Assembly: GCA_947165025.1 (NCBI GenBank)
Contig: CAMUYQ010000006.1
Location: 102,402-166,401, forward strand
Direction: 5' to 3'
Length of the DNA stretch: 64,000 nucleotides
Source: an uncultured Lachnospiraceae bacterium
GTDB lineage: Bacteria; Bacillota; Clostridia; Lachnospirales; Lachnospiraceae
The translations under genes were made by a program, and so were the position numbers. Under the pieces are notes generated by a model. The model did not search any database. It saw only the letters and a list, made by a program, of their open reading frames with translations, and had not been told where the DNA came from. Position 1 is the stretch's first letter. Each line of letters opens with the position of its first letter. This document shows positions 57,873 through 64,000 of the stretch, piece after piece.

Positions 57873-59471
57873 ATGAAAAACGGTTATTTCAAGCTGCAGT
57901 TCACAGACAACGAATCTTACGTCAGTTTATTTCCGCCGACGGACGGAGGCGCGCCGATACAGGTCGACGAGCTTCGTGATTATCTTGTCGCAAAGGGTTT
58001 TCCGGGTGTTGACGTCGTAGTTCTCAAACAGGCGGTTGACGGCCTTACAAAGCAGGCGAACATCAAGATCGCAGCCAAGAAAGGAATACCGTGTCCCGAG
58101 AGCTTCAATGTCAGGATCACTCCCGACAAGATGCAGGCTGTATGCAGATTTTTCCCGCCTTCGACAAGCGGCGCAGAGTTGACCGTTTCCGATATCAAAA
58201 GTACGCTCAAGCTCCAGGGTGTCAATAAAGGCATTGATGATAAGGCGATCGAAGCCTATCTTGCAAACAGAAATTACTGTACCGATTATGTACTTGCACG
58301 GGGTGTTGCCCCGACTGAGGGACAGGATGCAAGTATCGAGTACTATTTCAATACGAATCCGAACTTAAAGCCCAAGCTTAACGAAGACGGATCGGTCGAC
58401 TTCTTTTCGCTTTCGGCGATAAGCGTTGTTAAGGCCGGCGATAAACTTGCCACTCTTACACCCGAAGTTCCTGGTGAGCCGGGATTTAATGTTGTCGGTG
58501 ATGTACTTCCGCCGCGTGACGTTAAAAAGCTCGTGCTTAAGTACGGCAGGAACATAGAGATATCCGAAGATGAGAAGACCATCTCGACAACGGTCAACGG
58601 ACATGCTTCACTTGTTGAAGGCAAAGTGTTCGTATCCGACGTTTACGAAGTCAGTGATGTTGACACATCGACAGGTAACATCGAATATGCCGGAAATGTC
58701 TGCGTTCTCGGTAACGTCAAGACGGGATTTTCGGTGAAAGCGGAAGGTGATGTCGAGGTCAGGGGCGTTGTTGAGAACGCCATCGTTGAAGCAACCGGGA
58801 ATGTCACGATAGCCCGCGGCATGAACGGAATGAGTAAGGGAACGATCATTGCGGGCGGAAACGTTGTTTCGAAGTTTATTGAAAATGCAAATGTCACCGC
58901 AGGCGGATATGTTCATTCGGAGGCTATACTTCACAGTAACGTTATCGCAAAAGGTGAAGTCACGGTTACCGGTAAGAAGGGCTTCATCACGGGAGGTGTC
59001 GTCAGAACTCCTTCAACTGTATCGGCAAAGATCATAGGATCGACGATGGGCGTTACGACAGATATAGAAGTAGGAACGGATCCTAAGCTGACGCTTCGTG
59101 CCAATGCACTTACGGCGGAGATCGCCGCAGCAAGAAAGAAGGTTGAACAGGCAGAACCCGTTATACTGACTTTCACTCAGAAGCTCAAGGCCGGAGAACA
59201 GCTCCGTCCCGAGCAGATCATATACTTCAAGCAGGCATCACAGCAGTACAAGGAACTCAAGGAAGATCTCGACAAGAAGATCGAAGAGATGAACACCCTT
59301 ATGGAGCAGCTTGATGAAACGAATACCGGAGAGGCATGCGTAAAAGTTGAGGGATATGCATATCCCGGAACGAAGATCACTATTAGCGAAGTAACGACGA
59401 CACTAACAAAGCCCGTTCAGCACGGAAAGTTCGTCAAGGACGGAGCAGATGTCAGGGTAAAAGGACTTTAA
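57873..59471 (+). CDS. FapA/DUF342 family protein
   Basis: The 532-residue protein has an N-terminal DUF342-type domain (about residues 75-250). A right-handed beta-helix of repeats with GNV/GDV/VEATGNVTIARGMNG patterns (about residues 270-390) follows. A coiled coil (about 405-480) and a short beta domain end it. FapA-like proteins occur at the end of many Gram-positive motility operons; polymer or scaffold functions have been suggested but its role in motility is unclear. It starts 10 nt after fliA. Confidence 0.88.
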   Translation: MKNGYFKLQFTDNESYVSLFPPTDGGAPIQVDELRDYLVAKGFPGVDVVVLKQAVDGLTKQANIKIAAKKGIPCPESFNVRITPDKMQAVCRFFPPSTSGAELTVSDIKSTLKLQGVNKGIDDKAIEAYLANRNYCTDYVLARGVAPTEGQDASIEYYFNTNPNLKPKLNEDGSVDFFSLSAISVVKAGDKLATLTPEVPGEPGFNVVGDVLPPRDVKKLVLKYGRNIEISEDEKTISTTVNGHASLVEGKVFVSDVYEVSDVDTSTGNIEYAGNVCVLGNVKTGFSVKAEGDVEVRGVVENAIVEATGNVTIARGMNGMSKGTIIAGGNVVSKFIENANVTAGGYVHSEAILHSNVIAKGEVTVTGKKGFITGGVVRTPSTVSAKIIGSTMGVTTDIEVGTDPKLTLRANALTAEIAAARKKVEQAEPVILTFTQKLKAGEQLRPEQIIYFKQASQQYKELKEDLDKKIEEMNTLMEQLDETNTGEACVKVEGYAYPGTKITISEVTTTLTKPVQHGKFVKDGADVRVKGL

Positions 59472-59477
59472 GGTTAT

Positions 59478-59789
59478 ATGATCTCACCAATCGAGAACAA
59501 CAACATGGTAATCCGTGCGATGGACTTTTCGGTCATCAAACAGAACGAGAATGACCATCCGCAGACACAGCATATTGTCATACAGGAAGACATCGAAAAG
59601 AACGACGATTCGCATGTCAAGACCGTTCATGCCAAAGATAATGCCGACAAGTCCGGCACAGAGCATGACGCAAAGGAAGAAGGACGCAACAAATATTATT
59701 CGAACCGTAAGATCAAGAAGAAGGACGAGGTTCCTGATGAGGGGATAGTGATCCCCGTTAACAGAGGCGGTTTCAATATCACGATCTGA
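59478..59789 (+). CDS. small polar protein of Lachnospiraceae motility operons
   Basis: The 103-residue protein is highly charged and probably disordered. It begins MISPIENNNMVIRAMDFSVIKQNEND, ends in a hydrophobic GIVIPVNRGGFNITI, and has a Lys-rich central part. Similar short proteins starting with ISPIQNNN-like motifs are recalled from Lachnospiraceae motility loci (from memory, not searched). Start ATG at 59478, weak AAGG site. Function unknown. Confidence 0.72.
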   Translation: MISPIENNNMVIRAMDFSVIKQNENDHPQTQHIVIQEDIEKNDDSHVKTVHAKDNADKSGTEHDAKEEGRNKYYSNRKIKKKDEVPDEGIVIPVNRGGFNITI

Positions 59790-59820
59790 GACCGGCCGTG
59801 TCTTATTTTGGGAGGACAGA

Positions 59821-60777
59821 ATGACACCTATGGAAATAGCACTCCTTGTAACAGGAGTGATTATTTTTGTAATAAGCTTTCTCATGCCGGAAGTTCCCAT
59901 GAAGAAATCCGACAGGGAACTTGCTGCGGAAAAAGAAGAGGCAAGACGGCTCGTTGAACAGGAGGTCGATACGATGAGACTGCGTGTCGGCGAAGCGACC
60001 AATGAGACGGTTGAGTTCGCGGTCGACAAAGCTGAGAGGTCTCTTGAAAAAGTATCGAACGAAAAGATCATGGCTGTCGGCGAATATGCCGGTACCGTTC
60101 TTGAGGAGATCAATAAAAATCATCAGGAAGTAATGTTCCTTTACGATATGCTCAAGGACAAGCAGACGGACCTGAACAATACGATCAGGGAAGCCGATGC
60201 TGCTGCCAGGGAGATAGAGAACGTATCACACAACGCAAGGGATGCTTCGGAGACCCTTCTTCGCGGAATGAGTGTTGCTTCGGTTTCACAGAAGGGACTG
60301 ACGAATGAGCAGAAATCGGTATTTGATATCGAGATACCCGATGCGCAGCCGGTAGTATTTGAAAACGGACCTGCAGCCCAGTCGTCCGGTTCAAAGGATG
60401 GCTCAAAGGCAAGGGGACGTGCACTTACCCAGTCAAAGATCGAGGCACAGCTTCTCGGGATAGACAAGCCGGAGACTGCGATCGCAAAGGCGATAACAGC
60501 CGATGCACCGGAACCGTTAAAAGAGAAGGTCGTGTACGATATCCTCTCGGGAGGAGCATATAAAGGCGGAAATATCGTCGGTGTTGAGGCGCCTGCGGAA
60601 GGCGCAGCAACTGCGGCGGATTTCGAAGCCATGACGAGGGAACTTACCGAAGCTCCGGCCAACAACAACGATAAGATACTTGCAATGGCAAGCCAGGGAC
60701 TTGATACGATGCAGATCGCCAAGACGCTCGGCCTCGGAGTGGGAGAGGTCAAGCTTGTTCTCGATCTTTTCAAATAA
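59821..60777 (+). CDS. DUF6115 (SwrB/YlxL-like) membrane-anchored protein
   Basis: The 318-residue protein has one N-terminal helix (about residues 4-22, MEIALLVTGVIIFVISFLM) and a long coiled coil (about 28-150). A disordered middle rich in Ala/Gly/Pro leads to a C-terminal helix-turn-helix-like end (ILAMASQGLDTMQIAKTLGLGVGEVKLVLDLF). Bacillus SwrB, encoded just after sigD, has the same order of parts and activates export-gate maturation; the same role here is inferred from position and layout. An AGGAGGACAG site precedes it. Confidence 0.8.
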   Translation: MTPMEIALLVTGVIIFVISFLMPEVPMKKSDRELAAEKEEARRLVEQEVDTMRLRVGEATNETVEFAVDKAERSLEKVSNEKIMAVGEYAGTVLEEINKNHQEVMFLYDMLKDKQTDLNNTIREADAAAREIENVSHNARDASETLLRGMSVASVSQKGLTNEQKSVFDIEIPDAQPVVFENGPAAQSSGSKDGSKARGRALTQSKIEAQLLGIDKPETAIAKAITADAPEPLKEKVVYDILSGGAYKGGNIVGVEAPAEGAATAADFEAMTRELTEAPANNNDKILAMASQGLDTMQIAKTLGLGVGEVKLVLDLFK

Positions 60778-60807
60778 GTCCCGAATATATATATCACGGA
60801 GAATTAT

Positions 60808-61620
60808 ATGAAACTTAAGTATTATCTCAGAGGCCTGGGGATAGGGATCGCGGTGACCGCCCTTGTCATGGGCCTCGCTCTTTCAAAAAATACAAAAGAG
60901 TCAATGACGGATGAAGAGATAAAAGAGAGGGCGGCTCAGCTCGGCATGGTCGAGGAGGACCGTACACTCGTGTCGAACGTTACCGCTACACCAACACCAA
61001 CGGCAACTCCGACACCGACGCCTACGGCAACGCCGACACCGACGCCTACGGCAACACCGACACCTACGGAAACACCGACGCCGACACCTACGGCAACACC
61101 GACACCGACACCAAAGCCGACGAAGACGCCAACGCCTACACCAACGCCGACGCCGACTCCGACACCGACACCAAAGCCGACGAAGACGCCAACGCCTACA
61201 CCAACGCCGACGCCGACTCCGACACCGACACCAAAGCCGACGAAGACGCCAACGCCAACGCCTACGCCGACACCAAAGCCGACGAAGACACCGACACCAA
61301 AGCCGACGAAGACACCGACACCTACGCCGACGCCAAAGCCGACAAAGACACCGACGCCAACACCGACACCAACACCAACACCGACTCCCAAGCCTGCAAC
61401 ACAGACGGGTACGGGCAGCGGCGCAACCATAACAGTTGTCAAGGGCAGTGGATCGGAGACGGTCTGCAACCAGCTGAAGAATGCGGGCGTCATCACAAAT
61501 GTCGCCGAGTTCAATGCTTATCTGTGCGCGCACGGGTATGACAGAAGGATATCAACCGGCAGCCACACCATTCCTGCGGGCGCCGGTTATGAAGATATCG
61601 CAAAGATCTTATGCAGATAG
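60808..61620 (+). CDS. MltG-like C-terminal domain protein with long TPTP linker
   Basis: The 270-residue protein has an N-terminal membrane anchor (about residues 9-26) and a short helical part ([18 protein letters not shown], also seen in small clostridial MltG-like proteins). A Thr-Pro repeat of about 135 residues follows. The C-terminal domain of about 65 residues has [51 protein letters not shown]. This domain resembles the LysM-like YceG region found before the catalytic part in MltG transglycosylases. The catalytic domain is absent, so it is probably a wall-associated sensor or structural protein, not an enzyme. Confidence 0.78.
   Translation: MKLKYYLRGLGIGIAVTALVMGLALSKNTKESMTDEEIKERAAQLGMVEEDRTLVSNVTATPTPTATPTPTPTATPTPTPTATPTPTETPTPTPTATPTPTPKPTKTPTPTPTPTPTPTPTPKPTKTPTPTPTPTPTPTPTPKPTKTPTPTPTPTPKPTKTPTPKPTKTPTPTPTPKPTKTPTPTPTPTPTPTPKPATQTGTGSGATITVVKGSGSETVCNQLKNAGVITNVAEFNAYLCAHGYDRRISTGSHTIPAGAGYEDIAKILCR
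60988..61395 (+). repeat. Thr-Pro-coding tandem repeat tract
   Basis: Roughly 400 bp of ACN-CCN units encode (TP)n with interspersed KPTKT elements. Within it, a 60-bp unit is repeated in tandem (61141-61200 and the following copy match base for base for most of their length). Such tracts vary in length between strains. The complementary strand has long chance ORFs, which are artefacts. Confidence 0.95.
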
Positions 61621-61656
61621 GAGGATCCCGCCAGGTATACCGGGACAGACCATTAA

Positions 61657-62523
61657 ATGACCCTTACCGAATACTGGGAGCATTATACCGATGCCAAGAG
61701 CATGTTGCTGTATCTTGCACTTGCACTTGCGTTTTCGGTCATAAGCGTATTTTATATACTGATGATCGTGGCTGTTAAGGCACGCTTCACACCGAAAAGC
61801 GAAAGACGCCGATTCTATTACGAACACGCCAATAACACGATACAGAGATATTACGAGATGGTTTTCTCGGGTGCTTCGATACTGTCGTTCCTGGCACTTT
61901 ACTATATCATTGACAGGTTTGTGCCGGATTCTGCAAACTTCCGCTCATTCTGGGACAGATACAAGGATTTTCTCCTTCTGTTCATGATCCTGTTATCGAT
62001 AGTCGTGAACAATATACTGGACAGGATCCTGATACCGCTCAAAAAGGTGTCAAAGAGTGAAAAGGGAAGCGTCAGGCTTCTCGGAATGGTATATGTGATC
62101 CTGATATTCATGTATATCAAGTTTGTTTACGAGAATGATAATTATGACGGGTTCATAATGTACTTCCTCGGACTGATGATAGGGCGGTTCATTTATTTCG
62201 ATGCATCGTTCAGGGATGGTATCAAGACTTTTCTTGAGTCAATGAAGAATTTTCCGCTCCTTATACTGGGACTTGCATATACCGGATTCATGGCCTATAC
62301 GGGATTTAAGTCCGATTACCTGCTTGTCGGGAACGGTGTCCTTGTCTCGACGTTCATCGCTCACATATTCATGATAGTTGCGATCTTCGTGATCCATCAC
62401 AGTCACTTTATGTCGATATTCGTCAGAAAGCCGAAGGAAACGAAGGCACAATACGTGGAATACGAAGTGGAAGATCTCGATTATTATGAGTATGACGATT
62501 ACGATGAATACAGAGAAGAATAA
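61657..62523 (+). CDS. polytopic membrane protein with acidic Tyr-rich tail
   Basis: The 288-residue protein has about seven hydrophobic segments (for example LLYLALALAFSVISVFYILMIVAV and LLFMILLSIVVNNILDRILI). The C-terminus is strongly acidic with several Tyr (YVEYEVEDLDYYEYDDYDEY, last 30 residues). No known family was recognised. It is the last gene of the motility-linked stretch, 36 nt after the MltG-like gene. The tail could bind metal, be Tyr-phosphorylated or interact with wall polymers; none is proven. Confidence 0.7.
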   Translation: MTLTEYWEHYTDAKSMLLYLALALAFSVISVFYILMIVAVKARFTPKSERRRFYYEHANNTIQRYYEMVFSGASILSFLALYYIIDRFVPDSANFRSFWDRYKDFLLLFMILLSIVVNNILDRILIPLKKVSKSEKGSVRLLGMVYVILIFMYIKFVYENDNYDGFIMYFLGLMIGRFIYFDASFRDGIKTFLESMKNFPLLILGLAYTGFMAYTGFKSDYLLVGNGVLVSTFIAHIFMIVAIFVIHHSHFMSIFVRKPKETKAQYVEYEVEDLDYYEYDDYDEYREE

Positions 62524-62538
62524 AAAATCCAAAAAATG

Positions 62539-62570
62539 TGAACCTTTTTTTAAAGAAGGGGAGTCATTAT
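62539..62570 (+). promoter_or_regulatory. ECF-sigma-like promoter upstream of the CAP gene
   Basis: TGAACC (62539-62544) plus a T-run and AGTCATTATA (62561-62570), spaced about 17 nt, resemble ECF promoters of the TGAAC-N16-CGTC type known from Firmicutes. No ECF sigma gene is in the window, so its regulator would be elsewhere. It is about 180 nt upstream of the CAP-domain gene. Confidence 0.45.
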
Positions 62571-62652
62571 AAGTGAAGAGGTAAAACGGGATTAAAAAAG
62601 AACCCGGATTTATCACATAGAAAATAAAATGTAATATTTTTTAATAAAAGTG

Positions 62653-62681
62653 TTGCATTTGTATGGAATATGTGACATAAT
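62653..62681 (+). promoter_or_regulatory. sigma-A promoter of the CAP gene
   Basis: TTGCAT (62653-62658), 17-nt spacer, CATAAT (62676-62681). It would give a 5' leader of about 60 nt containing a hairpin. Confidence 0.7.
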
Positions 62682-62706
62682 CTAAGTAACCGAAGGAATG
62701 TGTGTA

Positions 62707-62726
62707 TCTGTGCGCGAATGCACAGA
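62707..62726 (+). other. 5'-leader hairpin of the CAP gene
   Basis: TCTGTGC (62707-62713) pairs perfectly with GCACAGA (62720-62726) around a 6-nt loop, 7 nt before the AGGAGG ribosome binding site. It could stabilise the mRNA or tune translation. Confidence 0.6.
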
Positions 62727-62747
62727 CGATGTTAGGAGGTTCATATT

Positions 62748-63314
62748 ATGAATAAAAAGGTAATAGCCGGTATTGCTGTAGGAGGATTACTTGCAGTTTC
62801 AGCTGCTGCATATTTCGGATTAAACGGATCCGGTGCATCGGGACTTCTTCCCGTAGCTACCCGTTCCATCGCCGAAGTACAGAATCAGGAAGTCTTCTAT
62901 CTCGACAGCGAGGCAGTTGCCCTTTCAAATGCTTCAGATGTTGATACGGGACTCCGTGCAGAAGCTCTTGAAGCTTATAATCAGGTTAACGATGAGAGAG
63001 CAGCAGCAGGTCTTGATGGGCTCAAGTGGGATCAGAACCTTGAAACGGTCTGCTCAGTAAGAGCTAAGGAGTGCTCACAGAAGTTCTCACATACACGCCC
63101 CAGCGGACAGCCTTGGTACACAGTTAACAGTAAGATCCAGGGTGGCGAGAACCTTGCATTCGGATTTGATTCGGCAACAGATTGTGTTGATGCCTGGATG
63201 AACAGCCCGACACACAGAGACAACATCCTTTACGATGAGTTCGATAAGGTTGCTATCGGTATCTATCAGGATGATGACGGTACATGCTACTGGGCACAGG
63301 AATACGGATATTAA
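62748..63314 (+). CDS. secreted CAP/SCP-domain protein
   Basis: The 188-residue protein has a signal peptide or anchor (MNKKVIAGIAVGGLLAVSAAAYFGL) and a CAP domain. The domain motifs are LEAYNQVNDERAAAGLDGLKWDQNLETVCSVRAKECSQKFSHTRPSG (read in pieces), GGENLAFG and WMNSPTHRDNILYDEFDKVAIGIY. Conserved His and Glu residues of the CAP cavity are present. Bacterial CAP proteins are extracellular; functions proposed include lipid or glycan binding and stress roles. Promoters and an AGGAGG site precede it, a terminator follows. Confidence 0.9.
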   Translation: MNKKVIAGIAVGGLLAVSAAAYFGLNGSGASGLLPVATRSIAEVQNQEVFYLDSEAVALSNASDVDTGLRAEALEAYNQVNDERAAAGLDGLKWDQNLETVCSVRAKECSQKFSHTRPSGQPWYTVNSKIQGGENLAFGFDSATDCVDAWMNSPTHRDNILYDEFDKVAIGIYQDDDGTCYWAQEYGY

Positions 63315-63343
63315 GATACACTGATCAAAAGATTTTATAAACG

Positions 63344-63376
63344 GAAGCGTCTGTCATATGGCAGGCGCTTCTCTTT
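63344..63376 (+). terminator. intrinsic terminator after the CAP gene
   Basis: GAAGCGTCTG (63344-63353) pairs with CAGGCGCTTC (63362-63371), including one G-T-type pair, and is followed by TCTTTAT. Confidence 0.75.
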
Positions 63377-63446
63377 ATGTATTTACGCCCTTTATGACAT
63401 GGCTGATTAAATAACACCAAATTTCGTATAAAACTACAATATCTTG

Positions 63447-63475
63447 TTGCAAGCGGTCGAAAAAGACTCTATAAT
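63447..63475 (+). promoter_or_regulatory. sigma-A promoter of the polysaccharide deacetylase gene
   Basis: TTGCAA (63447-63452), 17-nt spacer, perfect TATAAT (63470-63475), followed by an AAGGGG ribosome binding site and the ATG at 63502. Confidence 0.8.
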
Positions 63476-63501
63476 ATGATACATATGGGGGGATAAGGGG
63501 T

Positions 63502-64000
63502 ATGCGTGTACGAAGATTGAAACAGCTTCTTTTGTTCGGTCCGTATATGGCCTTTCTGGTATCGCTTGTTTTGTGCGTCGTGCTGTTTATCCTGATATCG
63601 CGTGAAGATCGCAGGATAGAGACTGTCGAGGAAGAGATAGGACAGATCACGATGAACCAGAACAGCCTTATTGAGAAGGTCAGTTCCGTCAATTCCAAGG
63701 TCGATGAACTTTCCAGCGCAGTAGGAGCGATCAGCCACGAGCTTTCGCTTGTAGATATAGGTGCGTTTGAACAGAGAAGGTCTTCCGACCCGGGTGCGCG
63801 AACGAGCTGGCCGGTCAAGGTATACTTAACGTTTGACGACGGTCCTTCGGCCAATACGGAGAAGATACTGGATATCCTTGACAAGTATAAGGTTAAGGGC
63901 AACTTCTTTGTTGTGGGGACTACCAATCCCGATCTTCAGAAGATGTATAAACGGATAGTCGATGAAGGTCACGTGCTGTGCATGCACTCGTATACTCACA
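63502..64000 (+). CDS. membrane-anchored polysaccharide deacetylase (3' end outside window)
   Basis: The frame is open from the ATG at 63502 (AAGGGG upstream) to the window end, 166 codons. The product has a basic N-terminus, one membrane helix (about residues 11-33, FGPYMAFLVSLVLCVVLFILI) and a coiled-coil stalk (about 35-80). The start of a NodB domain has motif 1 VYLTFDDGPSANTEKIL with the metal Asp and motif 2 HSYTH at the very end. NodB enzymes remove acetyl groups from peptidoglycan or other wall glycans. The rest of the catalytic domain lies beyond the window. Confidence 0.9.
   Translation, partial: MRVRRLKQLLLFGPYMAFLVSLVLCVVLFILISREDRRIETVEEEIGQITMNQNSLIEKVSSVNSKVDELSSAVGAISHELSLVDIGAFEQRRSSDPGARTSWPVKVYLTFDDGPSANTEKILDILDKYKVKGNFFVVGTTNPDLQKMYKRIVDEGHVLCMHSYTH

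Noticed and set aside
60901..61533. Long minus-strand ORFs rich in Cys/Arg or Val/Gly opposite the Thr-Pro tract
   Set aside because: They are mirror products of the ACN-CCN repeat, with no start signals or known domains; the + strand has the membrane anchor and folded C-terminal domain.

Overview
The window looks like the chromosome of a motile, anaerobic, low- to mid-GC Gram-positive of the Lachnospiraceae/Clostridia type. Signs of this are CodY, a Bacillus/Clostridium-style single flagellar-chemotaxis supercluster with FliY, CheC, CheD and sigma-28, a BY-kinase exopolysaccharide (EPS) operon with a CpsB-type PHP phosphatase, an Rpn-type nuclease gene, and strong AGGAGG-like ribosome binding sites. 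This assignment is inference from gene content and order; no rRNA or other marker is present. Almost every gene is on the + strand.

Region 1 (1-18017) is a cell-surface/EPS locus. It opens with the 3' part of a class B sortase gene, then an LCP-family ligase, a small secreted protein, the CpsB/Wzz/CpsD tyrosine-phosphorylation module, the initiating sugar-phosphate transferase and a YbaK deacylase. After an Rpn nuclease gene and a strong terminator comes a visibly AT-richer block (8077-18017): three glycosyltransferases, a pyruvyl transferase, a Wzy-like polymerase, a MenD-like thiamine-diphosphate enzyme, a Wzx flippase and an NAD-dependent epimerase. This block looks horizontally exchanged and probably sets the polymer structure.

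Region 2 (18018-23099) is a metabolic stretch. It holds a decayed copy and an intact copy of a unit made of a small minus-strand coiled-coil gene plus a NahK-like sugar kinase. Then follow a NUDIX hydrolase, a small membrane protein, a D-lactate dehydrogenase, an FMN-dependent 2-hydroxyacid oxidase and an unknown protein.

Region 3 (23100-62523) is topA-codY followed by an essentially unbroken motility cluster: flgB-flgC-fliE-fliF-fliG-fliH-fliI-fliJ-(ylxF/motE)-fliK-flgD-(TIGR02530)-flgE-motA-motB-fliL-fliM-fliY-cheY-fliO-fliP-fliQ-fliR-flhB-flhA-flhF-flhG-(PilZ)-cheB-cheA-cheW-cheC-cheD-orf-fliA-fapA-orf-(DUF6115)-(MltG-like)-orf. It encodes the basal body, export gate, hook, stator, switch, chemotaxis core and the late sigma factor. 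No flagellin, cheR, flbD or flgM is in the window. A near-consensus CodY box lies before topA. Between codY and flgB there are a second, weaker CodY-like dyad, a sigma-28 promoter with a perfect -10 element that runs straight into an intrinsic terminator, and a separate sigma-A promoter for flgB. A further sigma-28-like promoter precedes fliK. A terminator, a sigma-A promoter and a short leader ORF precede motA.

Region 4 (62524-64000) holds a CAP-domain secreted protein with an ECF-like and a sigma-A-like promoter, and the 5' part of a membrane-anchored polysaccharide deacetylase gene cut by the window end.

The most notable points are the sigma-28 promoter/terminator element at 26141-26230, the CodY box at 23126-23140, the motA leader ORF, the MenD homologue inside an EPS locus, and the duplicated and decayed coiled-coil/kinase unit. 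All assignments come from reading the sequence; no database search was run.
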